64,000 nt of DNA. Source: Gnetum montanum (lineage: Eukaryota; Streptophyta; Gnetopsida; Gnetales; Gnetaceae). Positions 24,021 through 36,000 of the stretch are shown here, piece after piece. A program made the translations under genes and the position numbers. Below the pieces are notes generated by a model. The model did no database searches. It saw nothing but the letters and a program-made list of their open reading frames with translations, and was not told the DNA's origin. Every line of letters starts with the position of its first letter. The first letter of the stretch is position 1. The stretch is taken from contig MNCI01022190.1 in assembly GCA_015680685.1 (NCBI GenBank), positions 157,685-221,684 on the forward strand, read 5' to 3'.

Positions 24021-24945
24021 TCATTACCTATCTTTTGATACAAGACCTACCAAAAGGATGGTATCATCGAAAGAAACAATAGTTTCTTCACAAAGCTAAG
24101 CACTTAATGAAAATCAATGGACATCTTTACAAGGTGTGTGTGGATGGCTTGGTTTGATGGTGCATCCCTAATGTAGATAAACTACACATCCTCCAGGATG
24201 CTCATGAGGGCCCTTGTGGGGACCATTATGTTGGATAGTGCATGGTCATTAAGATCTTGCTCGTAGGCTATTACTAGCCTACACTCTTCAAAGATGCTTA
24301 ATGGTTCATCTGCTCCTATGAAAAATGTTAGAGAGATGGTGGGATGACGACAAGAATGAAGGGACCTCAATAATGGATTCAGCCACTAGAACACTTTGAT
24401 ATTTGGAGCATCGACTTCATGGGCCCCATCGCACCCATGTCCAATAGGAAAGTGTATATCATCATAGCAGTAGACTACTATACAAAGTGGACAAAGGTAG
24501 TAGCTATTATCAACTATTCCTCAACCACAGCCGCATAGTTTGTCCAATAGCAAATCATGAACAAGTTTGGGGTGCCACATGCACTCATTTCAAATAATGG
24601 CACTCACTTCACGGGCACTACTTTTCGTAAACTCATGTAGCACTTGGGGGTTGAACATAAATTTACAACACCCTATCACCCCCAAGCCAATAGGCAAGCT
24701 GAAGTCACCAATAGGAAGATTACAAAGATTGTAACTAGGACCGTTAGCAAATATAGGAGGGATTGGAGCACAAAACTTAACGATGCCCTCTCAGCCTACC
24801 ACTCAATGTGGAAACTTCCTATAGGCTACTCTCCTTATGAGTTAGTGTACGGAAAACTACCAAAACTTCCAATTTAGGTAGAACTCCAAACACCATCCAT
24901 CGCCAGTGACTTGGGTCTTGACTTATCCCTAGCACAACGAGCCAT
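24021..24945 (+). pseudogene. Integrase of E, C-terminally truncated
   Basis: An HHCC-like zinc region covers about 24178-24330 (HILQDAHEGPCGDH, then CSYEKC). The core follows with DIWSIDFMGPI (first Asp, about 24410), ISNNGTHF (second Asp replaced by Asn, about 24590) and ANRQAEVTNRK (Glu retained, about 24690). The long frame 24644-24877 carries SAYHSMWKLPIGYSPYELVY. The sequence ends at about 24945 against F's gag in opposite orientation, so the C-terminal domain is gone. Confidence 0.85.
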
Positions 24946-26483
24946 GCATAGATTGGTTCTCAGGGTGTACTGGGTTGCTTTCGTCCAATACTAGTTTCCC
25001 CTAATTGATCAATCTCTAGATATCATCCTACAACACCAGACAGTAATCTATGTTATGACCACACTATTAGTGACAGTCACAAAACCTATCCAGTCTAAAA
25101 TCCTTAGGAACTGGGGGCTCGTTGGGCAGGGCCAAGGAGTCGTTTCTAATGAGCTCGTAGTAGAGCTGATGTCTCCTAATTCCTTCTTCTGACATCTACT
25201 TGTGTTGAATGTGCCCTACTGCCAATAGCTTCTTCAGAAGTTCTAAAGGCTTAATAGGTAGTGGGGTGTACTTCGAGCGATCTTTACACTCAAAGCTCGA
25301 TTTGGATTGTGTAGATGTCTTAGGTGCGAGTACTAGAGGTTGTGGCGCATTGCCCTACTTGGGCATGGCATTAGTTGCAGGTATGGCTGATTTTCTATTG
25401 TTCTTGCTACCATTGTTACTAGGTTTGTGCTTGGCCTCAGTTGCCACAGTGGCCACTATGGTTGTTGGGGCCTTACCCTTATCCTTCTTTGCGAACGTGT
25501 TTTTGTAGGCAATGTAGGCTGGGTCTTTGCTTACCTAGGCTAGGTCCTGTATAATCTTAGTCTGAGTGAAGGCTTGACTAAGAGTGTGAGGAGCCAAGTA
25601 GTACAGTTTAGACTTGATAAAGTCATTCACTGCATCCTTAAAGATGGCCAACAAGTGGGCCTCCACGATGGGCTCATGGATTTCATTAAGGGTTGCGCTC
25701 CATCGCTGGATGAACTTCTGGACTGGTTCCAGAGGATCTTACTTCACGCTCATCAACTGGTCCAGCGTGGTTTCTGGCTTCAAGTTATACTTGAAGCGCA
25801 TTACGAACTGGGTCAGAAGCTCTTCTAGAGTTGAAATAGATGAGCATGGCAGTGCGTGGTACCAATCCACAGCTCTCCCAGCTAGGGACATAGCAAAGAC
25901 ATGAATAATCATGTGCAGCCATTGTTGCAATAGGAGAGACTTAGACCTAAAGATAACTAGATGTGCATTGGGATCCCCCTCCCCATCGTACTTCATGAAG
26001 TGTGGGAGAGACATCCTTGGGGGTAGCATCAAAGCAGGGATTGCAAGGCTAATGGGGTCATCCTGGTAAAAGTCTATGACTTGTACCGTGTCAGACCCAA
26101 CATCCTTGAGGTGTTTTATTTCCTCAATGAGGGTCTAGATGAGTTGGAACGCTTGGCCTAGACCCTACGACGTTATGGATAGTTGGGGAACTGCTGAGGT
26201 AGTTTCCATCTGTGGAATGGTGAGGGTGGCAGTGTGACCCATCAGCAGTACCATTGGGATAGCCCCTATGAATGGTGCTACTTACGCTGTCCACCACCTG
26301 GCAGGTGGTGCTATGGGAGCAGCAACTATAGGTTGTGCTAGCAGATAGACCGCTTGTATCATCGGCGGAACAGACCATAGCCCCATGTTAGGTTGTACCA
26401 TTTGCAGGGTTTGATAGGTCTGAAGGTGAACATGATGAGACATTTTCGAAGGTTGTGGAATAGGTGAAGAAGTGAATGGCATC
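24946..26483 (-). pseudogene. Gag of F, C-terminal half
   Basis: The long frame 26032-25739 (minus) gives RMSLPHFMKYDGEGDPNAHL, SLAGRAVDWYHAL and FKYNLKPETTLDQLMSVK, the gag core. Upstream toward 26483 it is Pro/Met/Gln-rich. Downstream a zinc-knuckle region near 25090-25040 (LDRFCDCH, then GHNIDYCLVL) and the PENQSMH block near 24955 mirror G's gag. Interrupted at 26483 by G; the N-terminal half is at 44118-44916. Confidence 0.85.
26479..26483. repeat. Left target-site duplication of G
   Basis: GCATC here, GCGTC at 44118-44122 after the 3' LTR. One transition separates them. Confidence 0.75.
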
Positions 26484-28021
26484 TGAAACACCATGAAGAT
26501 TTCAAGGCCTCGACAGTTCAACAAAATCTAACGACTCAGGTAAGGATTCATGACGAGGCGTGGCACACCAAGTTCCCTTTTCAATTAAAGGTCTATCCTA
26601 CCATGCTACGCAGCACAGCACAAATAAATTTTTGAAGGCAGAACAAGGCGATGGGTGCACGGCAGCAAGCCTTCAACTTTGCGAGTTTTCTATGTTTCAA
26701 AAATCTTAACTTTTAACATACTACGCTACATTGCACAACATAGCATAAAGTCACATTACACAGCGTAATGTTAGAAGGCAGTTCATCGCAATACAAAAGA
26801 TGGCAAATATTCAAGACTTCGATGACTCAGCAAAAATCCTAAGGTTTAGGCAATGATCTGCAGCATTCCACGCATTTCAACAGGTTTTCTTTCTCAGGTT
26901 AAGGGGCCTATTACGTTGCGTTATGCAGTGTGGCATAATAAACCCTAGAAATATTGATCAGAAATAGAGGAAGCGTGGTGACAACACTTCCATTTTTTGC
27001 AGGTTCGCTATTTTACGCTTAATCACGCTATGAAGCGTAATTTAGCATGATGCAGTGTAATCTAGCATGGTGCAACGTAACACAAGAAAAGACAAAAATA
27101 GCATCAGCAGTTCATACGTCATGATATGCTCTCTAGCGTATCACAGCGTAATCAAAGAACAACCTGCCGCCAAAGCCCAAACAAGAGTGGTTTACGATGC
27201 GCTATGCAGTGTGGTGCCTCAAGCTTCAACAACAAACATGTCAAGTCAATGGCATTTTGTAGGTTCAAGACACATGTCATTTAAACTGTGTTTTTCTCCT
27301 CACCCTAATTTTATAAATACTCCTGTAGACAAAGATCAAAAGGGGGGAGGCAAAATTTCTCAAAAAGAATTGACAGATTTTCTCTGTGAGCGATTTTTCT
27401 TTCCATTGGAAACTGTTGACAACTTTTAGCAAGGAGTAACAACAAAACAAAGAGGATCAGTAATCACAAGAATATCAAAGACAATTGGCAAGAACCTTTC
27501 CTCAAAAATAGCCAGTTGACAGACATTCTACTTCAGGTCCAACCTCCTTGTACCTGAATCCGCTAGAACAAGGTAGATCGACCTTTGCTTGCTTCATCTC
27601 TAAATAGCTTTCCTGTTGTTGGCATGTACTTCTCTTAAATCAAAGTCTACTTGTAATCATTGTATCTAATATATTTGGTTTGTAAGTTGAAACCCAGATC
27701 TTGGGATTGCCTACATTCTAAATCTGATCTCTTGTTCCCTATTTACACGAATCACGCAAATCGCTTTAGATCGATTGCATCGCTTTCAATTATCTTCAAA
27801 GTTAACAATATTATATCTTCTCATAAAGAACCATCAGTTTGTCATCTAAATATCTCAAAATTTTTACTGATCAAGTAAGTCCCTGTCCGATCGACAAGAC
27901 CATTCAGGGCACCTCGGATTCATTTTCTCTCCAACGCGGTCCTTGCATGGATTCGAGGTTAGAACTGTATACATGAATTTTTGTTCGGTATTTCCAGCGA
28001 TCGACATTTTCCATCATTATA
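26484..28021 (+). repeat. 5' LTR of G
   Basis: Starts TGAAACACCATGAAG, ends CATCATTATA (the last dinucleotide TA, where the 3' LTR has CA). 1538 bp. It aligns with 43099-44117 throughout except for about 520 bases (27375-27897) missing from the 3' LTR. It holds many TACGC/GCGTA words. Confidence 0.9.
27312..27319 (+). promoter_or_regulatory. TATA box of G 5' LTR
   Basis: TATAAATA, conserved at 43927-43934 in the 3' LTR. Confidence 0.65.
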
Positions 28022-28045
28022 GTTTTCTAGCGCAAGAAGAAGGGC
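28022..28045 (+). other. Primer-binding region of G
   Basis: GTTTTCTAGCGCAAGAAGAA directly follows the LTR. F has GTTTTCTAGCGTGAGAAG at the same place. The primer tRNA is not identified. Confidence 0.5.
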
Positions 28046-28277
28046 TAGCATATCCGATCCACATTTTAGGGGTAGTCTTATAAGCTTTCTGTACCCATTG
28101 TCAATCGACGAAAACGTAATACCTCCAAGGTTGTTTACGGGATTGTGTGGTGCAGATCGGTCGCTTCGACGATTCCTTTGGAATCCTACAAGATAGAAAG
28201 CCCCGATTATTATCTTAGTTTTCCTTTGTCCTTGTGATCTTTATCCTTATTTTCACTACTTCCAAATTGCATAGAAA

Positions 28278-30627
28278 ATGGTTACATCAACCACAGCTGT
28301 TGACACTGCCAACCTCAAGAACCCTTGGACTCTGCAAGTTACACCTCCTGTGGTCGAGTCGTCAACTAGTCCGGTGCAACCGCGCTGCTTCCTCAGGCTT
28401 CAAAACAAAGAGCCTGAGGAACATGCTCAGCGCAAAGAACACTACAATTTCCTCTGTGCTAAGCTAGCAGCAAACCTGCCCATGTATCCACAAGAATTCG
28501 AGGAAAAACCAGAGTACGAGTTCATGTACTGCAATGAGAAGGAATCTATTCCTTCGCCTAACACCGCTATACCCCTGACAGATCAACAAAAGTGGATCCT
28601 AGATCAAATGTTGATGGAAAAGACATCACTAGAACAAGTAGAGGTGTTGTTCCATGATGAAACGCTTCATGACGGGCAAGATGATTTGGACTCTCACTCT
28701 GAAGGAGGTAGTCATGCTGATTTCACCATGGCCCCTCCCTCCACGAGGTCCTGTGTAAATCCATTATTCATGGTCATCACACCTTTGACATTATCTAATA
28801 CTAATAGAGTCCTGCATTTGTCGCACTTACATTTCTCTCTCCGACTATACTTCCAGGCAAAGGTCCTTCGCAAATCATTCCTCAGTAGGTGCAACTACCT
28901 AATTCACCTCATTGTACACCTATGCCTATGTCACCGCATGTGCACACAATACCTACGTCACAATTACCTACAACACCAACCTTGCTCCTGACTCACACAA
29001 CAGGGCCTACCACCACAGCATGGTGGGCTCCCAACATGTCTCTTGTTGCGCATTCTGCATAAATGCACCACCATCCCCATCATCAAAGCCAGGTCCTGCA
29101 AGTGCTAAACCCAATTGCGAGATCACTGCTTGTGCCCCCGGTTACACAAACAGCATATCCAATGGCGCAGCCGACGATGGTCGCTCCATCCATACCAACC
29201 ACCGAATGGTGGATGCCACAAGAAACACTACCTATAGGGACCATCCCAATAGCACTGACTATTGGCCAAGCTGTTACCTCTGTTCTACCACCCGGTGCGG
29301 CTCCTCCTGCCGTTCCACAAATGACCTCGTCGTCCACGGGTCTGGACCAAGCCTTCCAGCTCATTCAAACCCTTACTAAAGAGGTCAAGCATCTCAAGGT
29401 TGCTGTTTCTAACATGATACAAGTCATGGATTTCTACCATGATGATCCTATTAGTCCAGTAGTCCCTATCCTGTCGTTGCCACCTAGGATGCCCCTTCCC
29501 CATTTTACAAAATATAATGGGGAAGGTGATCCCAACGCCCACCTTGTCACTTTCAGGTCAGAGTCCTTATTATTGTAACAATGGCTACATACTATAATCC
29601 ATGTCTTTGCTATGTATTTAACGGGCAAAGCTCTAGACTGGTATCGAGCACTCCCACGTGCTCCATCTCAACTTTGGAAGAGTTGTTAACTCAGTTTTTG
29701 ACTCATTTCAAATACAATCTGAAGCCGGAGGTCATGCTGGACTAACTTATGGGAGTCAAGCAAGAGCTGCTCAAGTTGGTCCAAAAGTTCATACAGCATT
29801 GGAGTGCTACCTTAAATGAAATCTGTGAACCCATCGTGGAAGCCCATCTATTGGCAATCTTCAAGGGAACAGTCAACGAATATATCAAGTCTAAGCTATA
29901 TTACCTCGCTCCCTATTCGCTCAACCAAGCCTTTGCTCAGACTAAGAGCATCTAAGACACAGCGGAGGCTAGTAAAGATCTGACGTATGTGGTCTACAAG
30001 AATGCCCACAACAAGGGTAAGGACAAAGGCAAAGCCACGACAATGACAGTAGCGGCGGTTGCCGAGGGGGCCAAGAAGAAAAACAACAACAACAAGAAAA
30101 CAACTACAGAGCCTGCCGAGCTGAAAACTAGCTCAGATGGCATCAATCAAGAAGCTCCTTCCACCCATGAAGCATCTCCACAATTGAGGCCAAAATTTTA
30201 GCGTAAGGACTGCTCAAATTACGCAACTCTACCTGTGAAGCCTTCAAAACTTCTGAAGCAGTTTTTGGGGACCAACCATATCCGACACAAGGCGATGTCT
30301 GAGGAGGCTCTAAAACGTCATAGGCACCATTGTGAATTACTCAAGAACCCTTCCTTGGCCCAACCTAATGAACCAAAAATTCTCAAGAACTTTAGACTAG
30401 ACCGGTTTTGTGACTACCATCAATTGTGTGGTCATGACACGGATTACTGCTGGGTGTTGAAAGATGACATTCAACGTATGATCGATCAAGGTGACCTAAT
30501 CTTAGACAACAGTAGTCCAGCTTGCCCAGAAAACCAAGCCATGCATGTGTACCAAGACCCGTTAAATGCAAATAACACAGGGTACACAATTAACATGGTA
30601 GGAGTAGAGGGCGATAATCAGGCATAG
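28278..30627 (+). pseudogene. Gag of G
   Basis: It starts at ATG 28278 (MVTSTTAVDTANLKN), 256 bases after the LTR. The N-terminal block has KEHYNFLCAKLAANLPMY, conserved in A, B, C and F. A frame break near 28740 leads to a Pro/Thr-rich middle (29063 on), then LDQAFQLIQTLTKEVKHL, MDFYHDDPISPVV and HFTKYNGEGDPNAHLVTF. After a break near 29670 come FIQHWSATLNEICEP and a Lys/Asn-rich stretch. Frame 30235-30627 has CDYHQLCGHDTDYC, a full CX2HX4HX4C zinc knuckle. Stops at 29577 and elsewhere disable it. Confidence 0.85.
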
Positions 30628-31985
30628 CCGAAGTAGCCTTTCATGTTGCGAACGCATCCTCGCTCACCCCAAATAGTAGATCCATCAGCATCGACAAGTG
30701 GTGTTCCAAAGCAACGTTTTATCCTTTGAGCCCCTTCTTAGACCATTGCTTGACAGCCTAATATTAGTAAAGCCGCAGCCCAACCCGCGCCTACACCTAA
30801 GGCACCCTTTTTCATCAGGGTGCCAAAACTATCAATCGCCCCTACTGTGTAGGGGAAAACCTCCAAGTCAATCTTCCAATCCCAACTTAATGAAAAAGGA
30901 GAAGGAGGGATGACAATTGGTATGACCAAGGACCATCTTATGCTGGGGTTTCCCAAGCCTAAACCCCTCGCTTCTGTACCCTTGGCCCCATTTTCTAAAA
31001 ATGACGAAGTTCTGCAAACGCAACCACCTCCTCCTAGTTAAAAGAAACACATCCCTCGACCAAATGTCACTCCTCCCTGAGAAATTCGTCTCTTAGGGTG
31101 AATGGAAGAGGAAAAGGGTGACAAGCAACTAGATCATGGGTGGGATCTCTTCAATGCCTTTACACAAGTCAAATAGGCTCTAAAAATAATACAACATTGA
31201 TCCTTTATGACTTACTCATGACATCACAGAAACATCATGAGGCTATGGTTCGTATGCTAATGTCCATACCCATGGATGAAAGCCTGCTAGTAGATGAAGA
31301 AGCGATTCATTCCATTATGCTTCCTCTCGTATCTAAGAAGCCTGGGCCTTCCCTGTTGACCTTTCATAATAAATCCATTAAGGATCAGAAAAGGGTCAGG
31401 TGACAACAGTGCCCATGTTCATCACCATCCAATTTGGCCAACACCAAATTCGGAGCGTGCATGTAGATGATGGGGTGACTGCTAATGTCATCTCATATCC
31501 CATAGTGGATAAGCTAGGGCTGATCAATCAGATCAGCCCTACCATGATGTCATGTCTAAAGTCATTCAATGGGGCACGAGTGCAAGTCAAAGGCATAGTA
31601 CACATCAACTATGTGGCAGGGGAGCAGTTCCCCACAGATGCAATGTTTATTATCGTCGAAGAGATGCTTGGCTTCAACTTGATCCTAGGGAGGTCTTAGT
31701 TGGCTCAACTAAGGATAGTTTCATCACCTATCCATCAGGAGATCCATATGCCCTACGCAGGAGGAGAAGTGGCATCCACGATGATGAAATAATCCCTCAG
31801 CCTGTTAATAACATAGAAATGAAATAGGGGTCATAAATCGAAATGCCTGAAGATCAGTCCGTTGTCCAAATACTCGAACAAGCTGAAATAGTGGCCGATG
31901 ACAGCCTAACTTGGGCCGAACTACCATTCCAAGAGGAAGATTGTGACGTGAAGGAAAAGGATCATAATTCCCCTCATCTTTAAGC
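30628..31985 (+). pseudogene. Linker and aspartic protease of G
   Basis: 30628-31169 is a Pro/Lys-rich linker with several stops and no domain. The protease follows: HEAMVRMLMSIPMDESLL (31230), PMFITIQFGQHQIRSVHV, then the active-site motif VDDGVTANVIS (about 31460), and GFNLILGRSWLAQL (about 31668). A copies all three blocks. A frameshift at about 31400 separates the first block from the active site. Coding similarity stops near 31985. Confidence 0.8.
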
Positions 31986-32130
31986 GTCACCAAAAATAAA
32001 AGCAATTAGGAAACAATTACAGAGTTAGCAAGTAAACCTTGTTATCTAACTTCCATGCAGTTGACACATATTTTTTTCCATCAGCTGTCCTATTTTTGCT
32101 TTTTCAACACTTATCACATTTACGCACATA

Positions 32131-32470
32131 TTTTTTATGCTTCCACCAGCTATTCTCATTTATGCTTATTCTTATTTTTTACGCTTCCACCAGCTATTCT
32201 CATTTACACTTATGCTTATTTTTTACGCTTCCACCAGTTATTCTTATTTACGCTTATGCTTATTTTTTACACTTCCACCAGCTATTCTCATTTACGCTTA
32301 TGCTTATTTTTATGCTTCCACCAGCTATTCTCATTTATGCTTATGCTTATTTTTTACGCTTTCGCTAGCTATTCTCATTTTACGCTTATGCTTATTTTTT
32401 GTGCTTATACCAGCTATTCTCATTTACGCTTATGTTTATTTTTTGTGCTCCCACTAGCTATCTTTGTTAC
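32131..32470 (+). repeat. 44-bp tandem array, 8 copies
   Basis: Copies begin at 32131, 32175, 32219, 32263, 32307, 32350, 32395 and 32439. The unit reads TTTTTTACGCTTCCACCAGC followed by TATTCTCATTTACGCTTATG and CTTA. Copies differ by a few substitutions and single-base indels. As 44 is not a multiple of three and the unit lacks stops in some phases, three long overlapping frames result; I do not regard them as proteins. Confidence 0.95.
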
Positions 32471-32504
32471 TCTTAACTTTATCTACAACTAATCATGTAT
32501 GCTT

Positions 32505-33052
32505 TGCACCTAAATTATCCATGGCCCGAAATGGCCTAAAACTAATCGCAGCCTGCCATGGCTTCAAAATAGCGACTTAATGTTATTCTTTCACACACAT
32601 AGCAAGGGCCCGAAATGGCCTTAAACTATCCAGGGCCCGAAATTGCCTTAAACTATCTAGGGCCCAAAATGACCTTAAACTATCCATGGCCCAAAATGGC
32701 CTTAAACTATCCATGGCCCGCAATGGCCTTAAAACTACCTATTTAGATCACAATTTATGCTTGAACTAGTCAAAGGCTTGAAATGGCCTAAAACAAGCGA
32801 TCTCATTTACGCTTTGCACCTAAATTACATAGTGGCCTGAAATGGCTTTAAACTAGTAACTTTATTTATGCTACGTGCTCAAAATTATCTGCATTTTGTC
32901 ATAGCATCAAAACCTATTCATTTACACTTTGCATAAAATGAAAACAACAAAAGAACATCAAACTCAAACCAAATTTGCATTAAAATGTTAAAGAAAACTA
33001 TTGTCTTTCATTTCATCCCATCATAAAATAAACTGTGGCTAATACAGCCACA
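32505..33052 (+). repeat. 27-bp tandem array and degenerate flank
   Basis: Regular units of 27 bp begin at 32626, 32653, 32680 and 32707 (CTATCCATGGCCCAAAATGG, then CCTTAAA). Looser copies occur at about 32511, 32599, 32762 and 32822. A single related unit lies at 37715-37745, on the other side of the antisense gene. The rest (32860-33052) is AT-rich and contains the likely 3' flank of the antisense gene. Confidence 0.85.
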
Positions 33053-36000
33053 CTATGCATCTCCTTTATTCCCACTATCACCTGTATCCCTCAGTTCCAT
33101 CTCTACTTCGAGCAAATCATCCTCATAGGGGCCACCTTTTTCAGGTGGCATTTCTTCATGAAAGTGGCCCTCCCTACTAGGCTCTTCTACATTAGGTTTT
33201 TCACCATAGCATTGATCATCACCATTACGCTCTGTCCCCTACAAACCCTCTTCGTGAGGACCATCATCCACGTTATGTTCGTCCCGCTGAGGAACCTCCT
33301 CAGGTTGTTCCTACAATTAGACATAACACGCATATTGACATCGCGATCAAAACTAGGTATGAAAAAAAGCATAATAAAACAACAACTCACCTATGATAGT
33401 CCTACATCAGTAGCAAATGAGATTTGTTCTAAGCCAACCAATAGACGTTGCATAATTTCATCCTCAATAAGCTCAGATCAAACCCCATCTCCTAGATTAG
33501 CTCTGGCCTTGACCTTCCCTTTCTCCACAAGAGTCCATCGGGGTGGTTCAGGGAAGAAGGAAGGGATGGTTGTCTCCCCACCAAGAAGAGCTATTTCCCT
33601 TTTTTGGGAGGCACTTACCCTCACTTGCTCTTGAAACCTTTCAAATGCAATAGAAGCACCAATAACATTAAGGAATAGTCGAAGAGATTGAGCCTCGACG
33701 ACAAATTCCCTGTAATGTTGACAATAGGCAGCGTATTCCCGCTTATAGACATGTTTTTGATCTTTCTGCATCTACCTCCATCCTTGCACACTCGCGCTAA
33801 AGTCCTTCCAGTCTTGATTTTTCTGAGCTAAGAGATCCATTTACATCTGCTGCTCGACCAGTTCACGACTATTCTGGATACTATTCCTAACAATCGTCCA
33901 GTAATAGGCATAGTCGACAATAGCAGTCCACCAGTCCTCATTGCCCATCCCCTAAGCTTGCAGGAATTTGTTCCGTGACCTCATATCCCCCACTTCATCA
34001 CGTAGAGCCACCCTCTCCTTCTCTGACCTTTGCAGTCTCTTCCAAAGGTCTTCGTTTACGCTTTGACATTCTCATAAGGAGTGAGTCGAGCATATAGCAC
34101 ATTTACGCATCTCGTCGTAAATGTTGCGCGGCATGACAGTCACTTCTGATGGAGGTTCGGTGGTGTCTAGATCAATAGGCTCCGACGGATCCCATCTGAG
34201 TCGAGATCCTAATAACATAAAATGGCAGTTAGGCATAATTAGGTGACATAATACAACAATGGAACAACTTCTACGTAATGATCGTAGTGTACCCACTTCA
34301 GGATCGATTTGCTCCAAGCGACCAATCATATCTTAGACGACGCCTTCCATAAAGGTGAATTTATCAAGAAATTCACCCCAGGATTGAGTCGCCACTGTTG
34401 ACAAGTGTATGTCCTGGTCAACAATTACGTAGAAAAAGTTCCATATAACGACATAATTGAGACATTATGATGACTAGTATAACCTCTAGAAGCAATTGTC
34501 TAGAGTTTAATATGCTATAAAAGTTAATCTCACTGAGTCACAAATCATTTACCTATTCCTATCTTGGTCGAAAGGACTTCGACATCTTCCACTACTGCTC
34601 CCTTCTCGCATGCAGGAACCTGCACGCTACTCACCTTGTTGACTAGAGCCTCTTCTTCCAAGGCCGAGGTCTCTTCCTTGCACCGCAAAATCATAGCCCC
34701 TGTTTCAGGGGTTAACCTTTCCACAGCCTTCTCCTTCACTATCACACAGCGTACTCAGTTAACACAGGGCTTCACTCTAGTTTAATAAATATTATGCGAT
34801 GCAAAAGTATCTATACGCAACATAACTGTAACTATTAGCACATTTCTTTACTTACCTGCTGGAGGATTACTCCTTCGAAACCTGACCTGCATCTTCTACC
34901 TCACACCACTTGCTAGCTCGACAAATTCCTTGGTCAAACGAAGTTTCTTCCATGGCACCGACGAGTCCACAATCTCAGCTACCAAGTGCTTCCCCCTCGA
35001 TGCATCACCATTGTAAGAGGGGAGCACCCCACCTATGCTATCTTGACCCCGCGTTCGAGGCACCACCATGTTTCTAGTTGTTACTGACAACGACTCCCTG
35101 ATTCCTTCAGGAGGGTCTTGCAACCAGATAGTGCCGAAAACATGGGAAATCCATGGTTTAGAAATCTGGATGCGGTCTTGCTGCACCCAGACTCCATTTC
35201 TTTGGACTACCAGAAACTCGGCAAAATGCCAGAAGCAAGCTATGAAAAAGGAAAAATGCACATTGAAACGGGACTCAAGATTCTTGCGAAGCTTGACCAT
35301 TTCAACGCATAGACCTTCAGCAAAATAGCTGGCCCAATTGAATTACATCCCCTCCTCCATGACCTCTTGCATAATTTGGGCTTGCTCTATACTGAAGAAT
35401 CTCCCTTGGGAGAGTATCTTGGGGAAGGCCTGGGCTCGAAAAAGGGGGTAAATGGTGTTGGCCACTTCTAGCTCGATCCCATCAACAGGAATTCCTTTAG
35501 CCTCCTTCTTAACACTAGCCACTCCTTTATCTCTTCTTGGTACTTGAGGCTCCTCTTCGACTTTTCCTCTATAGGAAAGCCATCAGAGGGGACCCCAAAG
35601 AGATCAATGAACAGCTGAGCGTCGATGTCAAAATTTACGCGCACGTTACACAAGTGTATGCAGAGACAGTTAGCTTCTTCACTGAAGGAGTTGACTAAGG
35701 TCAAAATTTCACCCACAGTAACATTAGGGGTTATGGCCAAGAACAGGTCCATCAATCCCACCTCCCGAAGGTTATTGGTTAAAACAACTGAGGCTGCTCT
35801 ATGGCCAAGCCAACATTGTGTCTCTTTTATATCACCATAGCGAAAAAAGAGATTTCTCGCCTCGGGACCGGAAGCCATGATCGTAATCTCCCGTGATTCC
35901 CTAACTGCTCACATAAAACAATAGTTAAGCCAAGGTAACAAAAAATGAGACAACTTCATACATCATCATTAACTGATAACATTGATATAATTCATCATCA

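Noticed and set aside
29083-29628. Minus-strand frames opposite G's gag
   Set aside because: Gag motifs are clear on the plus strand and the minus frames show no family features.
32039-32492. Three long overlapping open frames rich in Leu, Tyr, Phe and His
   Set aside because: They are a by-product of the 44-bp array: the unit length is not a multiple of three, so all phases are read through the same stop-poor sequence.
32131-32740. Regular short repeats that might suggest CRISPR
   Set aside because: Repeats are contiguous without unique spacers, and the context is a plant retrotransposon.
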